A DNA stretch of 64,000 bases from Desulfovibrionaceae bacterium (GTDB lineage Bacteria; Desulfobacterota; Desulfovibrionia; Desulfovibrionales; Desulfovibrionaceae), in the NCBI GenBank assembly GCA_015709205.1, contig JACCQO010000005.1, forward strand, positions 114,946 through 178,945, read 5' to 3'. Below are positions 42,345-52,107 of this stretch, piece after piece. Below the pieces are notes generated by a model, which did not search any database, was not told the DNA's origin, and worked only from the letters and a program-made list of their open reading frames with translations. Each line of letters begins with the position of its first letter. The stretch's first letter is position 1. A program made the translations under genes and the position numbers.

Positions 42345-44471
42345 CTAGTGCACCTGGGCCGCCGCAGCCAACTGGACGATCTTGGGCACGTCGAGGATCA
42401 GGGCCATGCTCCCGTCGCCCTTGATGGTCGCGCCGGAAATGCCCTCCACGTCGCGGTAGAAGCGGCCCAGGCTCTTGATCACGGTCTGGTGCTCGCCGAT
42501 GACGTGGTCCACCACGATGCCGATGCGCGAGCCCTGCACGCCCGCGACCACGATCTGCTCGATCTCCGGCCTCTTTCCCGGCAGCTCGAAGAGCTCGCGC
42601 AACCGGATGTAGGGCACGATCTCGCCGCGCAGGTTGACGATCTGCTCGCGCGAGTCGGACCCTTCGCGTCGGATCAGCTCCACGCATTCCTCCACCAGGG
42701 AAAGCGGCAGCACGAAGTAGTCCTCGTCCACCTTGACCTGCAGCCCGTCGATGATCGCCAGGGTCAGGGGGAGCTTGACGGTGATGGTCGTGCCCTTGCC
42801 CAGCGTGCTGTCGATGAGCACCGAGCCGCGCAGGGATTCGATGGAGCGCTTGACCACATCCATGCCCACGCCGCGGCCCGAGACGTTGGTGATCTTTTCC
42901 GCGGTGGAGAAGCCGGGCTGGAAGATCATGCCCAGCAGCTCCTTTCTGGACAGCTCCGTGTCCGGGGACATGAGCCCGCGCTCGATGGCCTTGGCCCGGA
43001 TCACCTCCGGGTCGATGCCCTTGCCGTCGTCCTCGATGCGGATCAGCACCTCGCCGCCGGAGTGCTCGGCCGAGAGCAGGATGGTGCCCTTGGCGGGCTT
43101 GCCCGCGGCCGTACGCTGCGCGGGCAGCTCCACGCCGTGGTCGATGCTGTTGCGCAGCAGGTGCACCAGCGGGTCGTTGAGGCGCTCGATGACGGTCTTG
43201 TCCAGTTCGGTCTCCGCCCCCTGGGTGGCCAGTTCGATCTCCTTGCCCAGTTCGGCGGAGAGGTCGCGCACCAGGCGGCGGAACTTGGAGAAGGTCGTGC
43301 CGATGGGCAGCATGCGGATGCCCAGGGTGGAGTCGCGTAGTTCGTCGGAAAGGCGTTCGAGTTGTTCGGCCAGGGACAGGAGCAGGGGCTGGTGCTGCCC
43401 GGCCGCGAATTGGCTGATCTGGGCCTGGACGATGACCAGTTCGCCCACCAGGTCCACAAGCTGATCGAGCTTGTCCGCGGCCACGCGGATGGAGGAAGCC
43501 ACGGTTTCGGTGGGCGCGGGCGCGGCGCGCTTCTGGCGTATCTCGCGCACGGCCTGCTGTTCGGCCAGGGCCGATTCCACCTGTTGGGAACTGACGAGCC
43601 CGGCCTCGGCGAGCGCGGTGCCGATGCGTTTCTGGCCGTCGAGCACACGCTTGAGGTCGCCCGGTGTCAGGTCGCCGCGTTCCACCAGGATCTCGCCCAG
43701 CTTCTTGTAGTCCTCGTCGCCCCCCAGGAGCCCCTGCTTGTCCACAGCCTGGATGAGGATGTCGCTTTCGTCCTCCACGAACAGGAAGACGTCGCGGATG
43801 GCCGCGCGCGGTTGGGTCGTGGCCAGGACCACGTCCCACCACAGGTAGATCTGCTCGGGGTCCAGCTCCTCCAGCGGGGGCAGGTCCTCGGTGTGCGTGA
43901 AGAGCAGGGCGGTGCCCAGCTCGGCGAGTTCGTCCAGCAGGGCCACGGGGTTGCCGCCCATCTGCATGATGTCGTGGTTGGGGCGGAAGCGCACCCGGTA
44001 GGTGACCGTGACCGCATCTTCCTCCTCTCCGGAGGCGTCGGGCGGGCAGGTGCCGTCCGCAAGCGGCGGGCCGGTTTCGCATTCCGGCTCCGGGGCCACG
44101 GCGCGCAGCCCGGCGATGATCTGGCGCGAGCGTTCGTGGTCCACGGCCGCGCCGGTTTCCGAGGCCGCGAGCATGGCCGCGATCTGGTCGCGCGAGGCCA
44201 GGGTCAGGTCCAGCAACTCCTTGGTCACGGCCACCAGGCCGTTGCGCACGCGGTCGAAGACCGTCTCCACCTCGTGGGTGAAGGCCGCGATGTCGTCGAA
44301 GCCGAACATGGCCCCCGAGCCCTTGATGGTGTGCATGGCCCGGAAGACGCGGTCGATGTTTTCCTGGTCGCCGGGATGCTCCTCGAGCTCCAGCAGCGCG
44401 GTCTCCAGTTCCGATAGGAGGTCCTGGGCTTCTTCCTTGAATGCCTGGCGGTTGATGTCGTCCTGGGACAT
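42345..44471 (-). CDS. cheA: Chemotaxis histidine kinase CheA
   Basis: A 708-residue CheA. The HPt domain has H47 in AMHTIKGSGAMFGF. A middle region (~130-330) differs from the usual P2 and includes an acidic patch. The P3 dimerisation helices, the P4 ATPase with NDPLVHLLRNSIDHGVE, EDDGKGID and GRGVGMDVVK, and the C-terminal P5 CheW-like domain follow. Residues ~255-295 (YKKLGEILVERGDLTPGDL and KRIGTALAEAGLVSSQQVES) are two short repeats of a kind seen in some deltaproteobacterial signalling proteins. It phosphorylates CheY and CheB. No separate CheW gene is in the operon. Confidence 0.95.
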   Translation of the reverse strand: MSQDDINRQAFKEEAQDLLSELETALLELEEHPGDQENIDRVFRAMHTIKGSGAMFGFDDIAAFTHEVETVFDRVRNGLVAVTKELLDLTLASRDQIAAMLAASETGAAVDHERSRQIIAGLRAVAPEPECETGPPLADGTCPPDASGEEEDAVTVTYRVRFRPNHDIMQMGGNPVALLDELAELGTALLFTHTEDLPPLEELDPEQIYLWWDVVLATTQPRAAIRDVFLFVEDESDILIQAVDKQGLLGGDEDYKKLGEILVERGDLTPGDLKRVLDGQKRIGTALAEAGLVSSQQVESALAEQQAVREIRQKRAAPAPTETVASSIRVAADKLDQLVDLVGELVIVQAQISQFAAGQHQPLLLSLAEQLERLSDELRDSTLGIRMLPIGTTFSKFRRLVRDLSAELGKEIELATQGAETELDKTVIERLNDPLVHLLRNSIDHGVELPAQRTAAGKPAKGTILLSAEHSGGEVLIRIEDDGKGIDPEVIRAKAIERGLMSPDTELSRKELLGMIFQPGFSTAEKITNVSGRGVGMDVVKRSIESLRGSVLIDSTLGKGTTITVKLPLTLAIIDGLQVKVDEDYFVLPLSLVEECVELIRREGSDSREQIVNLRGEIVPYIRLRELFELPGKRPEIEQIVVAGVQGSRIGIVVDHVIGEHQTVIKSLGRFYRDVEGISGATIKGDGSMALILDVPKIVQLAAAAQVH

Positions 44472-44520
44472 GAGCGCGATTCCCCCCGTTGTAGTCGTCG
44501 TGGTCTCGGTGCGGAAGAGG

Positions 44521-44883
44521 TCAGCGCAGCAGTTTCTGGACCACGGCCATGAGCTGGTCGGGCCGGAAGGGTTTGACGATCCAGCCCGTGGCCCCGGCCG
44601 CCTTGCCTTCCTGCTTGCGCGAGGCCTGCGATTCCGTGGTCAGCATGACGATGGGCACGAACTTGTAGGACGGATTGGCGCGCACGGCGCGGATCAGTTC
44701 GATGCCGTCCATGCGGGGCATGTTCAGGTCGGTGATGATCAGCTTGACCGGCCCGTTGAGTTTGGACACGGCGTCCTTGCCGTCCGATGCCTCGATCACG
44801 TCGTACCCGGCGTTCTTGAGCGTGAAGCTGACCATCTGCCGCACGCTCGCGGAATCGTCCACGGTCATTATGGTCTTCGACAT
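44521..44883 (-). CDS. cheY: Chemotaxis response regulator CheY
   Basis: A 120-residue single-domain receiver with D9-D10, phospho-acceptor D52 (IITDLNMP), Thr in VMLTTES and Lys in IVKPF. The start MSKTIM at 44883 has GGAGGA ~9 bases upstream; an earlier in-frame ATG (MRPGGRR) would add an unconserved leader. It is the immediate CheA target, lies 49 bp before cheA in the operon, and may act on the flagellar switch or another output. Confidence 0.94.
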   Translation of the reverse strand: MSKTIMTVDDSASVRQMVSFTLKNAGYDVIEASDGKDAVSKLNGPVKLIITDLNMPRMDGIELIRAVRANPSYKFVPIVMLTTESQASRKQEGKAAGATGWIVKPFRPDQLMAVVQKLLR

Positions 44884-44945
44884 GGTGCGTCGTCCTCCAG
44901 GGCGCATGCGCTACAGGCGGACCGGCCCTGTTCGGCCCGCCGGCG

Positions 44946-46766
44946 TCAGAACAGTTCGACGTTGTCGCCCAGGTCGTCGTCCCCGGCCGACGGCGGCCCC
45001 TGGGCATCGTCGGAAAAGAGTTCCACGTCGGTGGCCGCGAAGAGTTCGGCGTCGCTGTGCCGGGCGCCCGTGGAAACGGAGTCGTGCACCAGCCGCTCGG
45101 CCTCCATGGTGTAGCGGTCGAGCATGCGCTGCAGCCGCTCGGAGCGCGCGGCGCTGCCGTCGTGCGGTGCCAGGGCCAGGGCGGATTCGCCCACGGCCCG
45201 GATGCGCGCGCCCACCTCGGCGATCTCGCGGGCCACGTCCTCGTGAAAGGTCAGCCCGTCGGCAAAGGCGACGATGTCCGAGGCCAGGGCGTTGCTGCGC
45301 GTGCGGATGTCCCCGGAGATGCGGACCAGGCTCCGGTTGCCCCCCCGCAGCTCGGTGACGAAGCCCTCCAGGCGCTCGATGATCGCCGTGACCTGGGCCG
45401 TGTCCATGAAGCTCTCGGCACTGGCCTTGAGGGTTTCGGCCAGCGAGCCCACGGTGCGCAGCACGGCGGTCACGCCCTCGGTCTGCTCGCGCGCGCTGAT
45501 GGACAACCCCTGGATGGACGTGGCCAACACGCCCAGGGCCTTGCCCTCGTCGCCGGTGTGCGCGGCCTTGATGCTCGCGTTCAGGGCGATGAGCTCGATC
45601 TCCGTACCCACCTCCTCGATGTCGAGCAGGAAGCGGCCCATGTCGGCAACGGTGGAGGCCACGGAGGCCATCAGCCGTCCGATGGCCCCGCCGCGCTCCA
45701 CGTGCGCGCGCATGCCGCCGATGAGCCCCTGGATGGAGGTTTCCATGCGGTCCAGGGCCGAGACCGCGGAATGGTCGCCGCCGCCCGTGAGCACCCCGGC
45801 CGTGGACGCCACTTCCTCCACGCCCCCGGCCACGGTGCGCAGGTTGGCGCGGATGCGCTCCACGGCCTGGCCGAAGAGCCGTCCGGCGTGGCCCAGCTGG
45901 GAGGCCTGCAGGGCGCACACGTCGCCGCACCAGCCCACGATCTCGCGCTGGACGGCCTGGTCCTCCCGGCGGTCCTTGTGCTCGTGGAAGACGACGCTGA
46001 TTTCGTCCAGCGATTCCTCCACATGTTCCACCTGCTGGCGGGTGATGTCGTGGAACTGCACCGAGGCGATGATCTCGCCGACGTGCGCCGCGATGCCCGC
46101 GGTGTGGCGGGAAAGGTCGGCGGATACGGATTCGGACGTGCGCGCCATGTCCGCCAGGGCGGCCATGTCCTCGCGCATGCGGGCCATGTGCGTCCGTGCG
46201 GCCTCCTCCTGCTGGCGGCACATGGATTCGCTCTCACCCTTGGCGTCCTGCACGCTTTTGGCCAGGGATCGGCTGCGGCCGAGAATGTCCTTGGAATGGG
46301 TTTCGATGTTCACGGCCAGCCGCTCCACGTCGTCGGCCAGGGTGGTGAAGCCGCGCCCCTTGGAGCCCAGGCGGGCGCTCTCGATGCGCGTGGAGATGCC
46401 GAGCATCTGCAGTCGGCGGATCACGCCCTTGAACTCGCCCACGGCCTCGGCCAGGGTGTGCACGTGGCCGTCCACCTCGTCGAGCATGCCGATGTTGCTG
46501 CGGCTGACCTCGGCGTCGGACTGGCGCGCCAGGTCGTCCAGCTCGCCGCCTAGACGGCCCACGATGGCCTCCACGGCCGCGGCGTTGGTGGCCTCGGCCA
46601 GTTCCGAGGCCGCGCGCGAGAGGTCGGAAGAGGCCAGGGCAAACCGCTGCACGGCCGTCCCGAGCCCGAGGAAATCTTCCTCGCGCGCCTTGACGACCTT
46701 GGCCAGCGCCTTCTTGATGACGCCCAGCTCTGGCCCGTATTGCTCCGGAAACCCTGCGTACTCCAT
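44946..46766 (-). CDS. Soluble chemoreceptor-like coiled-coil protein with two signalling-tip repeats
   Basis: A 606-residue protein without membrane segments, almost all helical. Two degenerate MCP-tip-like regions occur: LGISTRIESARLGSKGRGF (~residues 122-145) and ELIALNASIKAAHTGDEG (~389-410), each followed by an EVRKLA-like helix. The acidic C-terminal tail repeats short ELF motifs (AELFAATDVELF, then DNVELF at the very end). The terminal NVELF resembles the CheR/CheB-docking pentapeptide of MCPs (NWETF-like). It lies between the H-NOX receptor and cheY and is likely part of the same array. The ligand is unknown. Confidence 0.75.
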   Translation of the reverse strand: MEYAGFPEQYGPELGVIKKALAKVVKAREEDFLGLGTAVQRFALASSDLSRAASELAEATNAAAVEAIVGRLGGELDDLARQSDAEVSRSNIGMLDEVDGHVHTLAEAVGEFKGVIRRLQMLGISTRIESARLGSKGRGFTTLADDVERLAVNIETHSKDILGRSRSLAKSVQDAKGESESMCRQQEEAARTHMARMREDMAALADMARTSESVSADLSRHTAGIAAHVGEIIASVQFHDITRQQVEHVEESLDEISVVFHEHKDRREDQAVQREIVGWCGDVCALQASQLGHAGRLFGQAVERIRANLRTVAGGVEEVASTAGVLTGGGDHSAVSALDRMETSIQGLIGGMRAHVERGGAIGRLMASVASTVADMGRFLLDIEEVGTEIELIALNASIKAAHTGDEGKALGVLATSIQGLSISAREQTEGVTAVLRTVGSLAETLKASAESFMDTAQVTAIIERLEGFVTELRGGNRSLVRISGDIRTRSNALASDIVAFADGLTFHEDVAREIAEVGARIRAVGESALALAPHDGSAARSERLQRMLDRYTMEAERLVHDSVSTGARHSDAELFAATDVELFSDDAQGPPSAGDDDLGDNVELF

Positions 46767-46820
46767 GGGTAGGATCAGCCCCCGAATGGCTCGTGCGTGT
46801 GCCGGAGCGCGCCCTGTCGA

Positions 46821-48812
46821 TCACGCCGGGAAGGTGATCTTGGCCCGCGCCGTGACCTCGTCCACGGGCTTGACCTCGATGGACGCCTTCTGCTTCAGGA
46901 ATTTGGCCGCTCCGTTGAGAATGCCTTCGAAATATTCGAACAGTCCCCGACCCGACTTGTAGGTCATGATCAGGGTGTCGCCCCGGTCCTCGTAGGTGAA
47001 GCGGGGCGGGTTGATGCCCGGGTAGTCGCGCGTGAGCTGGACGTGCACCTTGTCCATGCCCAGGTAGAGCTCCCTGAGGTCCGTGGTGCGGAAGTAGCGG
47101 CGGTAGACCTTGTGGAACCGGGCGATGGTGAACTCGCCGAACTTCATGAACACGTCGCGCGTTGTCGCCTTCGTGGCCTTGGCCACGAGGTGGGCCATCT
47201 GCTTGAGCACCTGGTCCGGATAGTTGGCCGTGGCCAGGAAGACCGGATCGCCCATCTCCGCCTGCATGTGCCGGTAGACGTCCTTGGGATAGGCCTCCTT
47301 GACGAAGTCCTGCATGATCTTGGGCAGCACGCCGCGCATCATGTCCTTGGACTTCCAGAACTTCGTGTTGTCCGTGCCGCGGTTGGAGAATTCCTGCGAC
47401 AGGGTCAGCAGATCCTGGGAGAGCTGGGCCAGACCGCGCGTGGCCTCGGCCGACTGCTGCGCGCCCTCGTCGGCCTCGTGGGCGATGGCGGCGATCTCCT
47501 CGATGGACTGGTTGATCTCTTCGGCCGCGGCGGACTGCTGCTCGGCGGCCGTGGCGATCTGGGTCACGCGCATGACCATGTCCTCGATGTTGCCCATGAT
47601 GCCCTGCAGGGCTTCGCCCGCCTGGTTGGCCAGATCCGTGGACTCGCGCACTTGCCGCTCCGTGGTCTGCATGGAGTCCATGGCCTGGCGCGAGCTGGCC
47701 TGGATGGTCTGCACCCCGGTTTCCACCTCCTTGGTGGCCACCATGGTCTTTTCCGCCAGCTTGCGCACCTCGTCGGCGACCACGGCGAAGCCGCGCCCGG
47801 CCTCGCCCGCGCGCGCCGCCTCGATGGCCGCGTTGAGCGCCAGAAGATTGGTCTGGTCCGCGATGTCGTTGATCACGTTGATGATCCTGCCGATCTCCTT
47901 GGCTTGGTTCTCCAACTGGTCGAGCACCTCGGCCAGCTTTCCGGCCGAGGTGGACACCTCGTTGATGCCCGCCACGGCGTGGCCGACCAGGTCCGCGCCG
48001 TCACGGGCCGAACGCTGCGCCGTCTCGGCGGCGTCGGACGTGCCCGAGGCGTTCTTGGCCACCTCCAGCACGGTGTCGGTCATCTCTTCCATGGCCGTGG
48101 ACACGGTGGTGGCTTGGTCGGACTGCTTCTGTGCGCCGCGCGCCTGCTCGTCGGCCGAGGCGGAAAGCTCCTCCGAGGCCGAGGCCAGCCGCTGGGCCAG
48201 TTCGCTGACGCGTCCGCCCGTGGCCATGAGCGTCTCCTGGCTCTTTTCCATCTCGCGCAACCGTCCGGCCACCTCCTGCATGTCCACCAGCACCGCCGTA
48301 GCCCCGAGCAGGGCGCCGTCCGCACCGTGCAACGGGGCGCAGGAAAGGGCCACCGCCCGCGTTCCCGCTCCGGTTCGTATGTCGGTCATGCCCGTGTAGG
48401 GTCTGCCGCTCAGGGCCTCGGCCAGGGGCGCGCCGCCCGCGGCCGTGGCCAGCTCGCGCCGGTCGCCCAGGAGCGCGGCCGCGCCCTTGCTGCGCGCCAC
48501 CGGCGCGCCGCCGGCCCCTGCGGCCAGGATGGGGGTTTCGCTCAGTTGCACGATGCCCTTGTAGAGTTCGAGTTCCGCGGCCGCGTCGGCCATTTCGGCC
48601 CGCAGGGCCGCCGTTTCGGCGGACGCGCGTTGCGTTCGGGCGCCTGCCGCCGTCCCGATGGCGGCCGTCACGCCCAGTCCCGCCACGATGCACACGCCAG
48701 CGGTGACGCCGCCGGGCAGCAGGTAAACGACCAGGGGCAGTGCGCACAGGACGATGCCCAGCAGCCAGACAAGTTTCGCCGAATTCGCGCCAGGGCGCGC
48801 AACGCTTTTCAT
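46821..48812 (-). CDS. Methyl-accepting chemotaxis protein with C-terminal H-NOX haem domain
   Basis: A 663-residue receptor. Two N-terminal membrane helices (residues ~13-57) are followed by a PAS-like cytoplasmic region, an MCP signalling hairpin with [20 protein letters not shown] (~315-350) and, from residue ~491 to the end, an H-NOX domain. Haem-ligand region MDKVHVQL gives proximal His H590, followed by GINPPRF. The haem-propionate motif YxSxR is Y618-S620-R622, and a Tyr in FEYF aligns with the O2-stabilising distal Tyr of obligate-anaerobe H-NOX proteins. The start ATG at 48812 (GGAG upstream) is preferred because the promoter lies upstream; a TTG at 48911 falls inside the -35. First gene of the che operon. 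Confidence 0.9.
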   Translation of the reverse strand: MKSVARPGANSAKLVWLLGIVLCALPLVVYLLPGGVTAGVCIVAGLGVTAAIGTAAGARTQRASAETAALRAEMADAAAELELYKGIVQLSETPILAAGAGGAPVARSKGAAALLGDRRELATAAGGAPLAEALSGRPYTGMTDIRTGAGTRAVALSCAPLHGADGALLGATAVLVDMQEVAGRLREMEKSQETLMATGGRVSELAQRLASASEELSASADEQARGAQKQSDQATTVSTAMEEMTDTVLEVAKNASGTSDAAETAQRSARDGADLVGHAVAGINEVSTSAGKLAEVLDQLENQAKEIGRIINVINDIADQTNLLALNAAIEAARAGEAGRGFAVVADEVRKLAEKTMVATKEVETGVQTIQASSRQAMDSMQTTERQVRESTDLANQAGEALQGIMGNIEDMVMRVTQIATAAEQQSAAAEEINQSIEEIAAIAHEADEGAQQSAEATRGLAQLSQDLLTLSQEFSNRGTDNTKFWKSKDMMRGVLPKIMQDFVKEAYPKDVYRHMQAEMGDPVFLATANYPDQVLKQMAHLVAKATKATTRDVFMKFGEFTIARFHKVYRRYFRTTDLRELYLGMDKVHVQLTRDYPGINPPRFTYEDRGDTLIMTYKSGRGLFEYFEGILNGAAKFLKQKASIEVKPVDEVTARAKITFPA

Positions 48813-48882
48813 CGCGGTGATCTCCAAGCCCTCGACGGGGAGGAAGGAAGAAGGTGAATGAACCCCGACCCCAATTTCCCCG

Positions 48883-48911
48883 AATATACGAGCGAGTGCC
48901 AACAACCGCAA
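48883..48911 (-). promoter_or_regulatory. Sigma-70-type promoter of the chemosensory operon
   Basis: On the minus strand TTGCGG (48906-48911), 17 bases, TATATT (48883-48888). It lies about 70 bases before the H-NOX receptor ATG. No GG-N10-GC sigma-54 pattern or clear sigma-28 pattern was found here. Confidence 0.6.
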
Positions 48912-49011
48912 CCCTTTGGCGCGAAGACATCGTCCGACTCGGTCTCGGGCCGCGTCTGCCGCGTCCTGCCGTCTTCGGGAGACTATAGGGAAGCCGAATG
49001 GAATGGGGATA

Positions 49012-50397
49012 TTATTTTTTTGGACGGGAGGATGCGCCGAAAAGTCGCGCCTGGAGGGTGGCCACGGTGTCTACTCCGGCGCCCTTGTCTGGCCCGTCGG
49101 GGAGGCGGTGGTGGAACAGGGGATCGTAGCCCAGGCGTTCGGCCTGGCGGCGGCGCATCTCGTGGCCCACCACGGGTCGCACCTGGCCGTTGAGGTCCAC
49201 CTCGCCCCAGAAGGCCGCGCCCGGGGGCAGGGGCACGTCGTAGAAGGAGGAGAGCAGGGCCGCGGCCAGCCCCAGGTCCAGCCCGGGATCCTGCATGCGC
49301 AGCCCGCCGCCGATCTTGGCGTAGATGTCCACCTCGCCGAAGTTCAGGCGCAGCCGCTTTTCCAGCACGGCCACCAGCAGGTGCAGCCGGTTGGCGTCGA
49401 ACCCCAGGGCCGTGCGTCGGGGAATGGACAGGTAGCTGCGGCTGACCAGGGCCTGGATCTCCACGGCGAAGGGCCGGTGGCCGTCGGCCGCGAGCACGAT
49501 GGACGTGCCCGAGAGTCTGGGATCGCGCGCGCCCAGGAAGAAGGTGGACGGGTCGTCCACCACCTGCATGCCGCGCCCGCCCATGTGGAAGACGACCATG
49601 TCGTCCGTGGGCCCGAAGCGGTTCTTGAGCACGCGCAGGAGCCGGAAGACCTGGCGGCGGTCGCCCTCCAGGGAGAGCACGGTATCGACCATGTGCTCCA
49701 GGAGCTTGGGGCCCGCAAGCTGGCCGTCCTTGGTCACGTGGCCCACGAGGATCAGCGCGCACCCGGCGCGCTTGCAGCGCTCGATGAGTTCCGTGGCCAC
49801 GGCGCGGACCTGGCCTGGGCTGCCGGGCAGCCCTTCGGCCTGGGGCGAGCCCAGGGTCTGCACCGAGTCGGCGATGAGCAGCCGGGGCGGGTGCGGGCCC
49901 TCGATCAGGTCCAGGGCGTCCTCCACGCGCGTGGAGGCCATGGCCGCGAGCCCGGCGTCGAGCACGCCGAGGCGCTCGGCGCGGCCGCGCAACTGGCCCA
50001 GGGACTCCTCGCCCGAGTGGTAGACGCAGGCCGGGGCCTCGGGCGAGCCCGAGCGGGCCACGTGTCCGGCCACCTGGAGGAGCAGGGTGGACTTGCCGAT
50101 GCCCGGCTCGCCGCCCAGGAGCACGGCCTGGCCCGGCACCAGCCCGGTGCCGAGCAGTTCGTCCACGGCGCGGATGCCGGAGCTGAAGGCCCCGGCGGCC
50201 TCGGCGTCCACCGCGCCCAGGTCAACGGGGCGCGGTGCGGCCGAACCGGTGCGGCGCGCGGTGCGCCCCGGTGCGGTGGCGGTCTCGGTCACGGGTTCCA
50301 GGGTGTTCCAGGCCCCGCACGCGGGGCACTGGCCGCGCCACTGGGGCGTGCGCGCGGAGCAGGCGGAACAGGCGTAGACGGTACGGGATTTGGCCAT
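49012..50397 (-). CDS. radA: DNA repair/branch-migration protein RadA
   Basis: A 461-residue RadA (Sms), a RecA-like ATPase that promotes branch migration during recombinational repair. The N-terminal four-Cys zinc finger [19 protein letters not shown] is followed by Walker [11 protein letters not shown] (~96-105), the RadA-specific KNRFG motif and a C-terminal Lon-protease-like domain lacking the catalytic Ser. The start [10 protein letters not shown] at 50397 is canonical; upstream in-frame residues are Pro/Arg-rich and unlikely to be translated. It is on the same strand as the che operon but appears separate. Confidence 0.95.
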   Translation of the reverse strand: MAKSRTVYACSACSARTPQWRGQCPACGAWNTLEPVTETATAPGRTARRTGSAAPRPVDLGAVDAEAAGAFSSGIRAVDELLGTGLVPGQAVLLGGEPGIGKSTLLLQVAGHVARSGSPEAPACVYHSGEESLGQLRGRAERLGVLDAGLAAMASTRVEDALDLIEGPHPPRLLIADSVQTLGSPQAEGLPGSPGQVRAVATELIERCKRAGCALILVGHVTKDGQLAGPKLLEHMVDTVLSLEGDRRQVFRLLRVLKNRFGPTDDMVVFHMGGRGMQVVDDPSTFFLGARDPRLSGTSIVLAADGHRPFAVEIQALVSRSYLSIPRRTALGFDANRLHLLVAVLEKRLRLNFGEVDIYAKIGGGLRMQDPGLDLGLAAALLSSFYDVPLPPGAAFWGEVDLNGQVRPVVGHEMRRRQAERLGYDPLFHHRLPDGPDKGAGVDTVATLQARLFGASSRPKK

Positions 50398-50481
50398 GGG
50401 CACGCGGGGCCGTTCCGGCGGGCGGACGGCGGGCTGGCCGGGCGCGCCCGGCGCAGGGATGCGGCGGGGCCGCGATCGGAA

Positions 50482-50508
50482 GGGCGTCCGCACGGCGAGC
50501 GGACGCCC
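50482..50508 (-). terminator. Hairpin between the zinc-finger/DUF3426 gene and radA
   Basis: A 10-bp stem (50482-50491 with 50499-50508) around a seven-base loop. It lies just after the DUF3426 gene stop on the minus strand. The U-run is very short, so it may only attenuate read-through into radA. Confidence 0.5.
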
Positions 50509-50526
50509 ATGCTGGGCCTGTGGCCC

Positions 50527-51510
50527 CTATTCCTTGGGCGGGTCCTTGGCCTCGATCACGTCCACGCCGAAGGAGGTCGCCGTGGCCGGCGGATTCGGGA
50601 ACACGATCATGAAGGGCACGTCGCCGCCCGGCTGGATGTTGGTGTTGTTCGTCAGGATGCCGACCTTGTTGCCCAGGCCGTCGTCGATCTCGGGCTGGCT
50701 GAAGGTCTGCAGCTGGTACAGAGACAGGGTGTTGCCGCAGAGCATCTGGCTGCTGGCCACGACCACGCCGTTGTCGTCGAACATGGAGGCCTGGACCTTG
50801 ATGAGTTCCTTGGGCGTGGGGAAGTTGTTCACCACCTTGCCCTCGATGACCACCATCTGGCCGACCTTCTCGTTGTTGATCACGTACTGCTTGACGTTGA
50901 GCAGGACGATATCCTTGATTTTCTTGGTGGAAATGACGTCGGTCTTGACCTCGCCCTGGTCCGCGGGGGGCTGTTCGGCCTTGGGGCCGAAGGGCAGCAG
51001 GTGCGGGACGAAGAACCAGACCCCGGCCGCGCCGCCGCCCACGAGCAGGAGCAGCACCAGGACGATGAGCAGCCCCTTCCTGCCGCCGCCCTTGCCGGCT
51101 TTTTTCTTGCCCTTCTTGCCTTTTTTCTTGGAGCCGCCGTCCAGGTCGAAGCCCAGGCTGCCGTCCAGCTCGCCGTCGTCGAAGCTGATGCCGTCATCGT
51201 CCTTGGCCGCGGACCGTTTCGGGGCCGGAGGGGCGTCCAGGTCGCCGTCCAGGTCGTCATCGAGCCCGTCGAGGCCCGGGCCCTGGTCCGCGCCCGAGGC
51301 GGTGTCGTCGAACCCGCCGAGGATCTCGTTCTCCAGGTCGGCGTCGATGTCCACGTCGAAGCCGTCGGGCTCGGCGGGTTTGGGCGGCGGGGCGGGCTCG
51401 CCCAGGGGGAAGAGGTGGCCGCACTTGGTGCACTTGGCCTTGGCGCCCGGCTTCATCATGGCGTCGGGCAGGTTGTACTTGGTCTTGCAGTTCGGACAGC
51501 TGACGTGCAT
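50527..51510 (-). CDS. MJ0042-type zinc-finger, single-pass membrane protein with DUF3426-like domain
   Basis: A 327-residue protein. The N-terminal MHVSCPNCKTKYNLPD...CTKCGHLF is an MJ0042-type zinc finger. A long Asp/Gly-rich acidic linker, a Lys/Gly-rich patch and one membrane helix (GLLIVLVLLLLVGGGAAGVWFF) follow. The C-terminal ~140 residues form a beta-rich DUF3426/FxLYD-like periplasmic domain. Proteins of this layout are common in deltaproteobacteria, but their function is unknown. It lies 53 bp after hpt in the same direction. Confidence 0.82.
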   Translation of the reverse strand: MHVSCPNCKTKYNLPDAMMKPGAKAKCTKCGHLFPLGEPAPPPKPAEPDGFDVDIDADLENEILGGFDDTASGADQGPGLDGLDDDLDGDLDAPPAPKRSAAKDDDGISFDDGELDGSLGFDLDGGSKKKGKKGKKKAGKGGGRKGLLIVLVLLLLVGGGAAGVWFFVPHLLPFGPKAEQPPADQGEVKTDVISTKKIKDIVLLNVKQYVINNEKVGQMVVIEGKVVNNFPTPKELIKVQASMFDDNGVVVASSQMLCGNTLSLYQLQTFSQPEIDDGLGNKVGILTNNTNIQPGGDVPFMIVFPNPPATATSFGVDVIEAKDPPKE

Positions 51511-51563
51511 GCTCTGATCGTTCTCCTGTTTCCGGTTCGCCCCCCCGGGGGCCCTCGCCGGGC

Positions 51564-52094
51564 TCAGGCCTTCAGTTCGTAGATCGCGTCCAGGTCGCGG
51601 TAGCGTTCGGCATAGTCCATGCCGTAACCGATGATGAATCCTTTTGTCAGCTTGAAGCCCGGGAAGTCAACCTGAACCTCGACCTCGCGGCGCTCGCGCT
51701 TGTCCACCAGGGCGCAGGTGGCCAGGCTCGCCGGGCCGCGCCGCGCGAATTCCTCGAGCAGGAGCTTGAGCGAGTGCCCGGTGTCCACCACGTCCTCGAC
51801 CACGATGACGTGCCGCCCGGCCAGGTCGATGTCCACGTCCTTGGCCAGCAGGGTCTGCTGGCCGCGCGAGGTGTCCCGACCGTAGCTGGCCACGCGCACG
51901 AAGTCGATCTCCGGCGCGCAGGCGAGGCGCTTGACCAGGTCGGAAAAGAACATGAACGCGCCCTTGAGCACGCAGACGACCACCGGCCGCTTGCCCTCGT
52001 AGCGGCGGTCGATCTCCTCGGCCAGGGCCTCGATGCGCGCCTGGATGGTCGGCGCGTCGATGACCGGGATCAGGTCCCGCATCTCGTACCCCAC
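51564..52094 (-). CDS. hpt: Hypoxanthine phosphoribosyltransferase
   Basis: A 176-residue purine-salvage enzyme that converts hypoxanthine (and usually guanine) plus PRPP to IMP/GMP. The PRPP loop HVIVVEDVVDTGHSL, the early PVVVCVLKGAFMFFSDL and the FIIGYGMDYAERYRDL segment are standard. It starts 13 bp after the acetyltransferase stop, probably in one transcript. The length and motifs are intact. Confidence 0.95.
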   Translation of the reverse strand: MGYEMRDLIPVIDAPTIQARIEALAEEIDRRYEGKRPVVVCVLKGAFMFFSDLVKRLACAPEIDFVRVASYGRDTSRGQQTLLAKDVDIDLAGRHVIVVEDVVDTGHSLKLLLEEFARRGPASLATCALVDKRERREVEVQVDFPGFKLTKGFIIGYGMDYAERYRDLDAIYELKA

Positions 52095-52107
52095 GAACCG
52101 CTTCCTC

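Noticed and set aside
48813-48911. Extended N-terminus of the H-NOX receptor from a TTG at 48911
   Set aside because: The TTG lies within the predicted -35 box. The ATG at 48812 has a Shine-Dalgarno and directly precedes the membrane anchor.
48813-49011. Sigma-54 promoter for the che operon (TGGCAC on the minus strand)
   Set aside because: The GC dinucleotide expected 10 bases after GG is absent. A sigma-70-like pair with 17-base spacing fits better.
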